Part shown: positions 43,976 through 52,781 of the stretch, one piece after another
Numbering within the stretch: position 1 is the stretch's first letter
Layout of the letters: each line of letters begins with the position of its first letter
NCBI RefSeq assembly: GCF_003313385.1
Contig: NZ_QMHN01000005.1
Span: 34,643 to 98,642 of the forward strand
From: Pedobacter chitinilyticus
GTDB taxonomy: Bacteria; Bacteroidota; Bacteroidia; Sphingobacteriales; Sphingobacteriaceae
Direction of reading: 5' to 3'
Length of the DNA: 64,000 nt
The notes under the pieces: generated by a model
The model's database searches: none
What the model was told of the DNA's origin: nothing
Seen by the model: only the letters and a program-made list of their open reading frames with translations
Position numbers and translations under genes: made by a program

Positions 43976-44149
43976 GTAATATTATAAAAGCACAAATTAC
44001 GGCATTTTGTTTAATAAATTTATGAAGAATAATTTCAAATTACAGAGAGGGCCTTTTCAATGTTGATGAGAATGACTTAGTTATACGAATTACATCATTG
44101 TATAACCTAATAATTTGAGTATTTTTACCGAACAAACATAATTCCAATA

Positions 44150-45421
44150 ATGAATAGAGATACATTAGTTTTCGACTTAATTAACAAAGAACTAGACAGA
44201 CAAGAACACGGATTAGAGCTTATTGCATCAGAAAATTTTGTAAGCAAGCAAGTTATGGAAGCGGCAGGATCAGTATTGACCAACAAGTACGCTGAAGGAC
44301 TACCAGGAAAACGCTATTATGGAGGTTGCCAAGTGGTAGACCAGATTGAGAACATTGCCATTGACAGAGCAAAACAGCTTTTTGGTGCGGAGTGGGTAAA
44401 TGTGCAACCGCACTCAGGTGCACAAGCCAATGCTGCGGTAATGTTGGCGGTAATTCAACCTGGTGATAAAATTTTAGGTTTCGATTTGTCTCACGGAGGT
44501 CACTTGACCCACGGTTCTCCAGTTAATTTTTCAGGAAAACTGTATCAACCATTATTTTACGGCGTAAAAAAGGAAGATGGTTTAATTGACTATGCAAAAT
44601 TGGAAGAAATTGCTTTGGCTGAAAAACCAAAGTTGATTATTTGTGGAGCTTCTGCTTATTCAAGAGAGTGGGATTATGCTTTTATCCGTAAAGTAGCCGA
44701 TCAAATTGGTGCTTTGGTATTAGCTGATATTTCACATCCAGCTGGTTTTATTGCCAAAGGATTGTTGACTAACCCACTTCCACACTGCCATATTGTGACC
44801 ACTACTACACACAAAACCTTAAGAGGTCCTCGTGGGGGTATGATCATGATGGGTAAAGATTTTGAAAATCCATTTGGTTTAAAAACACCAAAAGGCGAAG
44901 TGAGAATGATGTCTTCTTTGTTGGATATGGCGGTTTTCCCTGGTACACAAGGTGGTCCATTAGAACATATTATTGCCGCTAAAGCCATCGCTTTTGGTGA
45001 AGCTTTAACGGATGAGTATGGCGATTATATCAAACAAGTTGGCGCTAATGCACAGGCAATGGCAAAGGCTTTTGTAGCTAAAGGTTACGGCATTATTTCT
45101 GGCGGTACAGATAATCACTTAATGCTTATCGACCTAAGAAATAAAAATATTACAGGTAAACTAGCAGAAAACGCTTTAGAGAAAGCGGACATTACGGTGA
45201 ATAAAAACATGGTTCCTTTCGATGATAAGTCGCCGTTTGTGACTTCTGGATTTAGAGTAGGAACTGCAGCGATTACCTCAAGAGGTCTTAAAGAAGCCGA
45301 AATGACAACTATCGTTGATTTGATTGACGAGGTATTGACCAATCCAGAAGATGAACAAACATTAAATAACGTAAAAACAAAAGTTCAGGCGTTAGTAAGT
45401 CGTTTTCCACTTTATAAATAG
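44150..45421 (+). CDS. glyA: Serine hydroxymethyltransferase
   Basis: 423 residues. Conserved ELIASENFVSKQVMEA, GKRYYGGCQVVDQIE, the PLP lysine in TTTTHKTLRGPRGG (Lys222), and GTAAITSRGLKE near the end. It moves the one-carbon unit between serine and tetrahydrofolate, giving glycine. The central stretch SGKLYQPLFYGVKKEDGLI is as usual in Bacteroidota. It is followed after 24 bp by a sensor kinase on the same strand with no terminator between, so read-through is possible. Confidence 0.97.
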   Translation: MNRDTLVFDLINKELDRQEHGLELIASENFVSKQVMEAAGSVLTNKYAEGLPGKRYYGGCQVVDQIENIAIDRAKQLFGAEWVNVQPHSGAQANAAVMLAVIQPGDKILGFDLSHGGHLTHGSPVNFSGKLYQPLFYGVKKEDGLIDYAKLEEIALAEKPKLIICGASAYSREWDYAFIRKVADQIGALVLADISHPAGFIAKGLLTNPLPHCHIVTTTTHKTLRGPRGGMIMMGKDFENPFGLKTPKGEVRMMSSLLDMAVFPGTQGGPLEHIIAAKAIAFGEALTDEYGDYIKQVGANAQAMAKAFVAKGYGIISGGTDNHLMLIDLRNKNITGKLAENALEKADITVNKNMVPFDDKSPFVTSGFRVGTAAITSRGLKEAEMTTIVDLIDEVLTNPEDEQTLNNVKTKVQALVSRFPLYK

Positions 45422-45445
45422 TTATATTAGGTATTATTAACTAAT

Positions 45446-48205
45446 ATGCTAAAAGTCCCTTCTCCAAGCTATAATCTGGAAGAGCAGCGTTTGGCCGCCC
45501 TTCATTCTTATGACGTGCTTGGAGAAGGTCTTGAAAACGAGCTTGATAATCTAGTAAAGCTTGCCGCCCAAATTACTTCAGTAAAAAAAGCTTATATCAG
45601 TTTTGTTGCTGAAGATACCATTGTTTTTAAGGCCACTTATGGTCTGATTACCAAAGAGCGCATATTTAAAAGAAGCGACAGTGTCTGTCAGTATGCGATG
45701 TATCAGGATTTCTATATTGCTGAAGACATTAGGATACATGATGATTTTATCGGTAGCCCGTTACTGCTTTCGCAAGAGAACTTGGTCTTTTATGCCAGTG
45801 TACCTTTGGTTGATGCCGAAGGCTTCGCTTTGGGATGTTTGTGTATCGTAGATGATTGCGAAAGACAGCTCACTTCTCTACAAGTTGAAGCACTACAAAC
45901 CCTTTCTGTTCAAATTATCGCCCAACTAGCACTTCGCAGAAAAAATCTTCAATTGGCTGCTCAAACGAAACGAGCAGAGGATTTTGTTAACGTATTTCAA
46001 GCGTCGCCAGAAATTCATTGTATCTTAAACAGAGATGGCGATATCATGTTCGTCAACCAAGCGGTTGAAACCATGTTGGGGTACAGTCCACAAGAGGTAT
46101 TGGGAAAAAGCATGTGGAGCTTTTGTTATAAAGAAGATATTTTAAGGATAGCTACTCATATTGAAGAGGGGTTAAAGCAGGGAAACAAGCAGTTTTTCCT
46201 CGACTTTAGAATAGTAGACAAAGCAAAACATATCAAGTGGTTAAGTTGGAGCATGGTATCTAAAGAAGATACTTGGTACAGCTATGGGCGTGATATCACC
46301 GAAAAGAAACGATTAGATGTAGAGCTTACCCACCTGTCTTTTGTAGCCAGCAAGGTAAATAATGGCGTGGTCATTAGCGACGACTATAATCGCGTAAGTT
46401 GGGCTAATGATGCTTTTACAAAAATTACGGGCTTTACGCTGGAAGATATCCAAGGTAAACCACTCGGTGATTTAATTAGAGGCCCCGAAACTGATTGGTC
46501 GGTGATTGAAAATGCCAGAAAACTAATCAGTGAGAAAAAGTCATTTACGGTTGATGTTCTTGCGTACAGAAAAGATAAAACGAAAATTTGGCTATCCATT
46601 TATAGTACCATTATTTTAAGTGCTGACGGTGAAGTGGAAACGGAGATAGAGATCATTATCGATATTACCGAAAAGAAAATGGTTGAACAGGAATTGGAGG
46701 TGCTGTCCACTGTAGCGAGTAAAACCCATACAGGTGTAACCATTTGTAACCAAAATGGAGAGATTACTTGGGTAAACGAAGCTTTGGAGCAACTGATTGG
46801 CTATTCTGCTCAAGAACTATCAGGTAAAATGTTGGGCGATGTGCTTTCTACGGATGAAACAGACAGGCGGGTGATTTTAGAGGCCAGGAAGGCTTCAGAA
46901 CATAAAAAATCTTTCTCTATCGAAGTACTTGCACAGAAGAAAGATGGTATACCCATTTGGTTGTCTGTTTCTAATACACCGATCCTTAATGATAAAGGGG
47001 TTTTAGAACGTTACATTGAACTGATTACCGATATTACCGAGCGGAAACAAGCCGAACGGGATATTCTCTTCGCAAAAGAGCAGGCGTTGCAGCTAAGTGA
47101 AGCAAAAGAAATGTTCCTATCGGTGATGAGTCATGAAATACGGACACCGTTAAATGCCATTATCGGCATGACCCATCTACTGATTGAAAACAATCCTAAA
47201 CCTTCGCAAACAGAAGATTTAAATATTCTGAAGTTTTCTAGTGAGAATTTATTGAATATCATCAACGATGTACTAGACTTCACTAAAATAGAGACAGGAA
47301 ACCTGCATTTGGAATTTTTGCCTGTCAATCTGCAAAACCTCTGCAATGATATCATTAGCTCGTTGCAAGTAAATGCGCATAAGCAATATAATGAGCTAAG
47401 TTTAAACTTTGATCATCAAGTGCCCGCTTTAGTATTGGCAGATAAAACCCGACTTTATCAAGTATTGATGAACTTGTTGGGTAATGCTATCAAATTTACG
47501 ACTAAAGGAAAAGTAGAACTTTCGGTAGAAGTGCTTAATGAAGGAGCGGATGAACTGGCCGTTTATTTTGAAGTAAATGATAATGGTATAGGCATTCCAT
47601 CTGATAAGAAAGACTATATTTTTGAAACGTTTACGCAAGCAAAGGCCGATATTTCAAGAAAGTACGGAGGTACTGGACTTGGCTTGGCCATTACTAAAAA
47701 GTTATTGAAACTTCACGGTGCCGATATTAAAGTAGATAGTGCAGAAGGAGAAGGTACTACCTTTTCGTTTACCATTAATTTTAAAAAATCGCCACTGACT
47801 GAATTGCCAGAACAATCTAAAGTTGTAATTTTTGAAGGGAAGAAGGTGCTGGTGGTTGACGATAATGAAATTAATATCCTCATCGCCAAACGCATTTTAA
47901 TGAAATGGGGCTTAAATATAGATTTTGCTTCCGACGGTTATAACGCTATTGAAGCCATTACCAAAAACAAATATGATTTGGTATTTATGGATATCAAAAT
48001 GCCAGGAATTAACGGTTTTGAGACGGCCATTATCATTAGAGAAATGGATGATGCTTATTATAAAAATCTGCCCATAGTGGCGCTAACAGCCTCTACACTG
48101 CACGACGAGGAAAATAAATTTAAGGAAAGTGGCATGAATGGGCATGTACTGAAACCTTTCAATCCAAGTGAGATCAAGAAGGTGTTGGCTCACTATTTAT
48201 CCTAA
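45446..48205 (+). CDS. GAF-PAS-PAS-PAS hybrid histidine kinase
   Basis: 919 residues, no membrane helix, so a cytoplasmic sensor. Order: GAF (about 20-165, with SVCQYAMYQDFYIAEDIR), PAS1 (about 180-290), PAS2 (about 300-415) and PAS3 (about 425-535). PAS2 and PAS3 are close repeats of each other (VNNGVVISDDYN / THTGVTICNQNG; both end in IELITDITE-like text). Then a HisKA (SVMSHEIRTPLNAIIGM, phospho-His563), an ATPase with GTGLGLAITKKLL, and a C-terminal receiver (VLVVDDNEIN; Asp849 in FMDIKMPG). There is no output domain. The GAF part resembles those of phylum hybrid kinases of unknown signal. It follows glyA by 24 bp. Confidence 0.92.
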   Translation: MLKVPSPSYNLEEQRLAALHSYDVLGEGLENELDNLVKLAAQITSVKKAYISFVAEDTIVFKATYGLITKERIFKRSDSVCQYAMYQDFYIAEDIRIHDDFIGSPLLLSQENLVFYASVPLVDAEGFALGCLCIVDDCERQLTSLQVEALQTLSVQIIAQLALRRKNLQLAAQTKRAEDFVNVFQASPEIHCILNRDGDIMFVNQAVETMLGYSPQEVLGKSMWSFCYKEDILRIATHIEEGLKQGNKQFFLDFRIVDKAKHIKWLSWSMVSKEDTWYSYGRDITEKKRLDVELTHLSFVASKVNNGVVISDDYNRVSWANDAFTKITGFTLEDIQGKPLGDLIRGPETDWSVIENARKLISEKKSFTVDVLAYRKDKTKIWLSIYSTIILSADGEVETEIEIIIDITEKKMVEQELEVLSTVASKTHTGVTICNQNGEITWVNEALEQLIGYSAQELSGKMLGDVLSTDETDRRVILEARKASEHKKSFSIEVLAQKKDGIPIWLSVSNTPILNDKGVLERYIELITDITERKQAERDILFAKEQALQLSEAKEMFLSVMSHEIRTPLNAIIGMTHLLIENNPKPSQTEDLNILKFSSENLLNIINDVLDFTKIETGNLHLEFLPVNLQNLCNDIISSLQVNAHKQYNELSLNFDHQVPALVLADKTRLYQVLMNLLGNAIKFTTKGKVELSVEVLNEGADELAVYFEVNDNGIGIPSDKKDYIFETFTQAKADISRKYGGTGLGLAITKKLLKLHGADIKVDSAEGEGTTFSFTINFKKSPLTELPEQSKVVIFEGKKVLVVDDNEINILIAKRILMKWGLNIDFASDGYNAIEAITKNKYDLVFMDIKMPGINGFETAIIIREMDDAYYKNLPIVALTASTLHDEENKFKESGMNGHVLKPFNPSEIKKVLAHYLS

Positions 48206-48207
48206 AA

Positions 48208-48247
48208 GTAAAGGGCCGATATCCCGAATGGAACTATCGACCCTTAC
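48208..48247. terminator. Stem-loop between convergent genes
   Basis: GTAAAGGGCCGATA and TATCGACCCTTAC pair with one bulge and one G-T pair. Flanking T tracts are short (CTTTTAGG on the minus strand), so terminator function is probable but not certain. Confidence 0.5.
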
Positions 48248-48318
48248 CATCTAAATTAACGCTCTCGATATAATAAACGAGAACTAGGGTCGAAAAGTTT
48301 TTGAAAAAGTGAAAAAAA

Positions 48319-49704
48319 TTAATTTTTCTCATAACATCCTAATTCAGAAGGAAATAATCTTTCTTTTTCTAGGATGTCTTTTGATAAATAACTTGAAAAA
48401 TAAGGGTGAGTAAGCAAGCTAATCCCCTTGTTTTTTGCTGGACTGGTATCGCTGATCTTAAAGTTCCCTTGTCGAGAGTTGATAAATAAAGGGTCTACGT
48501 TAATCAAGTTGCCATTATTGACGTAAGTTTGCTGGCTGCTTTTGATGAGATTGTTTTTAACCTCAACGACGGAAACCGCACTAGATTTCTTTTCTACGGT
48601 AAGCTCATCTTCCAAACTACCCCAAATAATGTTATTGGTTAACGTGGCATTTAAGGAAGCAAATTCAGTAGTACTAATAAAATCAGAAAGAAGCACAGCT
48701 GGTGTTCTACGTGCAAAATTATAGTTAAAAGCACCAAATGTATTTTGAGCTAAATCATAAGTACCGCCCCCAATGCCATAAATTAAATATTGGCCGCAAT
48801 TGTAAAAGAGATTGTTATAAGCAACCAATTGGGTGTGGTAACCCAAAAAACCCACTACTTGCATATTTTTAACCACAGTATTGGCCAATACCAATTTCGG
48901 GTTGCTATTTGCCGAAAGCGAATCGACCGTAATGCCTGCAATCCCATTTTTAATGGTGGCGTGGTTAATTACAGAGTTTTTGCTGCTACCATAAAAATGT
49001 AAACCATTCCACTGCCCTGGTTCTTCTTCGTAAATACGTTCTGTTCTGTCGCTAGCAAACAAAATGCTGTCTTTTGCTGTGCCTACTGCCGTTAGTGTCC
49101 CCTTAATGTTCATGGTAGAACCATTATGAAAGAATATTCTACTGCCTGCTGCAATGCTTAAGGTAACGTTTTCAGGTATGGTTAATGAGTTGTATATGAT
49201 ATACGGAAGCTTACTGTCCCACGTAGTATTGCTGTTGATGGTTGCACTTTTAAGGAAATTGGCATTCTGCCCGTAGGCCACCAGTGGCATTTTTTCCTTC
49301 TTGCCATTGAAGAATACCAGGATGGAATCTTCTACAATGAAAGGCTGGTTTTGGGTAGTAGGGTTAATCATCACCTTTACCAAAATATTGATGGAATCTT
49401 TCCCGTTGATTTTGATATTCCTACCTTCAACCATTTGTTGGCCATTTACATTAATGCTAAAAGGCGAATTTGCGCCTCCACCTATTTTAATGTTTTCAAT
49501 ATTAATAGCCTTGTCATTATAATTAAAAACTTTAACCCGACGAACAGTAGAGCCTATGGAAGTAAATACGGTATCAAACAAAACACTGTCCGTGGAGAAA
49601 TTAAGTTTAGCATTTGGATCAAAAGTGATGTCTTCGTCTTTATTGCAAGCCGCAAAAGACAAAGTAAGCATTGCTATTAAAAGAAGTAGGTAATTATGTT
49701 TCAT
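48319..49704 (-). CDS. Lipoprotein with right-handed beta-helix-like domain
   Basis: 461 residues. Type II signal peptide with lipobox LSFAACNKDED. The first part (about 30-150) is an immunoglobulin-like region with LFDTVFTSIGSTVRRVKVFN, a motif I associate with a family of secreted Bacteroidota proteins of unknown function. The rest shows stacked short beta strands (INHATIKNGIAGITV, LVLANTVVKNMQVVGFLG, YNLFYNCGQYLIYG-like runs) as in parallel beta-helices. It ends with SELGCYEKN. It probably sits on the outer membrane; no catalytic motif is visible. The start overlaps the comF stop by 4 bp, so both are co-transcribed. Confidence 0.82.
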   Translation of the reverse strand: MKHNYLLLLIAMLTLSFAACNKDEDITFDPNAKLNFSTDSVLFDTVFTSIGSTVRRVKVFNYNDKAINIENIKIGGGANSPFSINVNGQQMVEGRNIKINGKDSINILVKVMINPTTQNQPFIVEDSILVFFNGKKEKMPLVAYGQNANFLKSATINSNTTWDSKLPYIIYNSLTIPENVTLSIAAGSRIFFHNGSTMNIKGTLTAVGTAKDSILFASDRTERIYEEEPGQWNGLHFYGSSKNSVINHATIKNGIAGITVDSLSANSNPKLVLANTVVKNMQVVGFLGYHTQLVAYNNLFYNCGQYLIYGIGGGTYDLAQNTFGAFNYNFARRTPAVLLSDFISTTEFASLNATLTNNIIWGSLEDELTVEKKSSAVSVVEVKNNLIKSSQQTYVNNGNLINVDPLFINSRQGNFKISDTSPAKNKGISLLTHPYFSSYLSKDILEKERLFPSELGCYEKN

Positions 49705-50402
49705 TGTTCCGCAAATGCTATCGCTGCAACACTTAATTTTTTAACCCCATGGCTTAGCAGTATATTTCCGCAAGCTTCCAAAGTAGCACCAGTGGTCACT
49801 ACATCATCCACCAGCAAAATATGTTTGTTAGCTAGTTCCTCCGCATGGTTAACGCAAAAAACACCTTGCATATTCTCGTACCGGGTGTATCTAGCTTTTT
49901 TGGTTTGGCTTTCAGTGGCTGTACCTCTTGTCAAACTCTTGGTATCCATCGGAACCTTAAGCTCTTCGGCCAAACCTTTTGCAATATACTCACTTTGATT
50001 GTAACCTCTTAACCTAAGTTTCTTTCGATGGAGCGGAACAGGGATAATCGCATCAATATCTACATAAAATTGACTTTTGGAAAGCCTTTGTCCTATCAAT
50101 TTCCCTAAATAGGTGCCTATGTTGGTTTGGCTCTTATATTTTAACCCATGCAAGAGGTTTTGCACTTTGGTGCCCTTTTTAAAATAAAGCATGGCCATGG
50201 CTGCTTCTAAAGACAGGCGGCCCCAAAACTGTTTGGCCAATGGGTTGTCTGGATAAATATGATAATCAGTGTAAGGGAGGTCGTAGAGACAGGAAGTGCA
50301 AACATCCTTTTCTCCATGGTACAACAAATTTCCGCAACCATAACACAGCTCTGGAAATAGCAGACTAATCAGATCTTCGGTATAACGTTTTAAGGTAAAC
50401 AT
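49701..50402 (-). CDS. ComF family phosphoribosyltransferase-like protein
   Basis: 233 residues. An N-terminal zinc ribbon (Cys20, Cys23, Cys35, Cys38 in ELCYGCG and DVCTSC) precedes a type I PRTase domain with IIPVPLHRKKLRLRGYNQSE, ARYTRYENMQGVF and the PRPP loop ILLVDDVVTTGATL. ComF/GntX proteins aid DNA uptake and single-strand DNA handling in competent bacteria; the role in this phylum is less clear. It is first in a two-gene unit with the beta-helix lipoprotein (4-bp overlap) and divergent from the TlpA-like gene. Confidence 0.92.
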   Translation of the reverse strand: MFTLKRYTEDLISLLFPELCYGCGNLLYHGEKDVCTSCLYDLPYTDYHIYPDNPLAKQFWGRLSLEAAMAMLYFKKGTKVQNLLHGLKYKSQTNIGTYLGKLIGQRLSKSQFYVDIDAIIPVPLHRKKLRLRGYNQSEYIAKGLAEELKVPMDTKSLTRGTATESQTKKARYTRYENMQGVFCVNHAEELANKHILLVDDVVTTGATLEACGNILLSHGVKKLSVAAIAFAEQ

Positions 50403-50480
50403 GATACAAGTTACTAAATTTAAGGGATAATTTTATCTGTTAAACGCTTATATTAGAGCTTAACCTTAATGCTCGCTATA

Positions 50481-51656
50481 ATGAAAAGGCTCTTCCTACT
50501 TCTTAGTGTTTGTTTCTTCCTACTATCATGCAACCAAGAAAACATTGTGACCATAGCAGGCAAATTCAAGAATATGGAGAATGTGTTGGTTGCTTTGACA
50601 CTTGATAATAAGGTACTGAAGACGGATACCATTAAAAACGGAAAATTTGAAATGCTAGCAAAGCTGCCCAATAATAGATTGATTGGTCTGTCTTTTAAAG
50701 ATACTGTGCTGAAGAAAACAGCAAAAGGTTTGTTGCTCAGAAACTGGCCTCATATCAATTTATTTACCGATGATAAAGAGACCAGGATAACCGTTGTGGC
50801 CGACTCGATAGAGGGCTTATTGCATTTTGGTAATTATAAGATATTAGGCCGCTCCAAAAGCCAGATCGATTATGAGAACTACCAATCTTTACTAAAAAAA
50901 GATAGAGAGGTTAACCAGGCAAAGTTTAAAGCCCTCAGTAAAAAACAAGACAAAGCTTTATTGGCTAAAAATGATTCATTGTTTACCTTGTATACGGATT
51001 CCCTAAGGTTTCAGGAAAATTTAGGTAAAACAACCCACAATATAGTAATCAGGAATTTTATTGCTAACAACCCTAACAGCGACGTGTCCATGTACCTGTT
51101 GTCAAAAAGATCAGACCTAAAAAGTAACCTAGCTTTCTATCAGCTGCTGTACAACAAGGCAAATAGAACATACAGAAAGAGCTGGTACGGCCTATATTTT
51201 GCTAAACGAGCGGAACAGCTAGAGAAATTAAAAAAGAAGTATATCAAGAAATTAGCCGTTAATGCTTTTAATGTAAACGACAAAGGCTTTAATTATGGGA
51301 AGTATGCCGACAGTAAATTAATCGTTTTTGATATATGGGCTACATGGTGTGTACCTTGTATGGAAGATATGCCTGCGGCTTTGAAACTTGCAAAGGAGCT
51401 GGAAGGTAAATCAGTGAGCTATGTTTTTCTTTCCTACGATTTTAATGATAAGCATTGGAAGCAGCAGAGTAAAAAAATAGGTTTAAAGAACAGTTATTAT
51501 CTTTCGAACGAAACTAGAAAGTTTCTTAATGAAGAATTGGTTGTTACCACCATTCCGAGATATATGATCTTAAATCAAAAAGGCGAAATACTGGTGTTAG
51601 ATGCACCAGCGCCATCATCCACTGAACTCAAAAAATTAATTGAAAGTATGCTTTAA
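50481..51656 (+). CDS. TlpA-like thioredoxin-fold lipoprotein with DUF4369-type N-terminus
   Basis: 391 residues from the ATG at 50481. A longer frame from 50469 adds four residues before the signal. Lipoprotein signal peptide MKRLFLLLSVCFFLLSC; an N-terminal beta-rich region of the DUF4369 type (IAGKFKNMENVLVALTLDN); a Lys-rich helical middle; and a thioredoxin domain with FDIWATWCVPCMEDMPAA (redox-active CxxC) and TTIPRYMILNQKGEI. Such periplasmic, membrane-tethered reductases serve cytochrome maturation or oxidative repair. Its stop overlaps the convergent rlmN stop by 4 bp. Confidence 0.9.
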   Translation: MKRLFLLLSVCFFLLSCNQENIVTIAGKFKNMENVLVALTLDNKVLKTDTIKNGKFEMLAKLPNNRLIGLSFKDTVLKKTAKGLLLRNWPHINLFTDDKETRITVVADSIEGLLHFGNYKILGRSKSQIDYENYQSLLKKDREVNQAKFKALSKKQDKALLAKNDSLFTLYTDSLRFQENLGKTTHNIVIRNFIANNPNSDVSMYLLSKRSDLKSNLAFYQLLYNKANRTYRKSWYGLYFAKRAEQLEKLKKKYIKKLAVNAFNVNDKGFNYGKYADSKLIVFDIWATWCVPCMEDMPAALKLAKELEGKSVSYVFLSYDFNDKHWKQQSKKIGLKNSYYLSNETRKFLNEELVVTTIPRYMILNQKGEILVLDAPAPSSTELKKLIESML

Positions 51657-52702
51657 GCTTTCTCTTTCACTGCTAGCTGTCCGCAAGCTGCGTCAATATC
51701 TTTACCACGACTTCTTCTAATGTTGGTGGTAATGCCCTGCTTCCGCAGATAGGCGGCAAAGGCATCGATCTTATCCCCTTCGGCATTAATGAAGTCGGCA
51801 AATTGGATAGGGTTGTACTCAATGATATTTACCTTGCAAGGTACGTGTTTACAGAACCTGGCTAGTTCTATGGCATCTTGTATCTCGTCGTTAAAGTTGT
51901 TAAAGACAATGTATTCGTAAGTGACTGGGTTTTTCGTTTTCTGGAAGTAATACTTCAGGGCTTCGGCCAAGGCTTTTAAAGAGTTGTGTTCCGTGATGGG
52001 CATAATCTCATGTCGCTTCTCGTCATTGGCGGCGTGCAAAGAAAGTGCAAGGTTAAATTTCACACCATCATCACCCAGCTTTTTAATCATTTTGGCAATA
52101 CCAGCAGTGGATACGGTAATGCGTTTGTACGACATGTTCAGCCCGTCGGGAGCCGTAATGCGCTCAATCGACTTCAACACGTTAGCATAGTTCAGCAACG
52201 GTTCGCCCATGCCCATGTACACAATATTGGTAAGGGGAATGTTATAGTTCTTTTTAGCTTGTTGATCAATTAAAACCACTTGGTCGTAAATCTCGTCGGC
52301 ATTGAGGTTACGTTTACGTTCCATGTAACCCGTGGCACAAAACTTACAAGTTAAACTACAGCCCACCTGTGAACTTACGCAAGCCGTCATTCTTTCGTCT
52401 GTTGGAATCAAAACACCTTCTACAATGTTGCCATCGTATAGCCTAAAAGCATTTTTAATGGTGTGATCGTTGCTAAACTGAGCATTGCTGATCTCTACGG
52501 TGTTGATCGCATAGCCATCATCAAGCTTCTTGCGCAGGTCTTTCGACAGATTGCTCATCTCCTCAAAATTGCGAGCAGATTTTTCCCAAAGCCATTGATA
52601 AACTTGTTTAGCCCTAAAAGCAGGCTCGCCCATCTCCTTAAAATGTTGGGCTAACTGTTCTGGATTTAGTGACCTGATGTCTATCTTTTTTGTACTTTGC
52701 AT
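51653..52702 (-). CDS. rlmN: 23S rRNA (adenine-C2)-methyltransferase RlmN
   Basis: 349 residues. Radical-SAM cluster motif CSLTCKFCATG (Cys115, Cys119, Cys122), YMGMGEPLLNY and the second active cysteine in DIDAACGQLA near the C-terminus. RlmN methylates A2503 of 23S rRNA and A37 of some tRNAs by a dual-cysteine mechanism. TNIRRSRGKDIDAACGQL is diagnostic against Cfr-like relatives only in part, but the housekeeping context makes RlmN far more likely. The ATG at 52702 is well placed. Confidence 0.96.
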   Translation of the reverse strand: MQSTKKIDIRSLNPEQLAQHFKEMGEPAFRAKQVYQWLWEKSARNFEEMSNLSKDLRKKLDDGYAINTVEISNAQFSNDHTIKNAFRLYDGNIVEGVLIPTDERMTACVSSQVGCSLTCKFCATGYMERKRNLNADEIYDQVVLIDQQAKKNYNIPLTNIVYMGMGEPLLNYANVLKSIERITAPDGLNMSYKRITVSTAGIAKMIKKLGDDGVKFNLALSLHAANDEKRHEIMPITEHNSLKALAEALKYYFQKTKNPVTYEYIVFNNFNDEIQDAIELARFCKHVPCKVNIIEYNPIQFADFINAEGDKIDAFAAYLRKQGITTNIRRSRGKDIDAACGQLAVKEKA

Positions 52703-52723
52703 GAGGCTACAAAGTTACTTAAA

Positions 52724-52761
52724 AAGATTGAGGCTTCGAAAACCTAATTCCGAAGCCTCAA
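52724..52761 (-). terminator. Terminator after the flotillin gene
   Basis: On the minus strand TTGAGGCTTCG-gaattaggtttt-CGAAGCCTCAA, followed by TCTTTTT. It begins about 20 bp after the flotillin stop codon and lies between it and the rlmN start. Confidence 0.85.
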
Positions 52762-52781
52762 AAGGTGCATTTATTTAAGTT

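Noticed and set aside
44000..44149. Possible riboswitch in the dxs-glyA gap
   Set aside because: Some short complementary stretches exist, but nothing like the glycine, TPP or THF aptamer core could be recognised.
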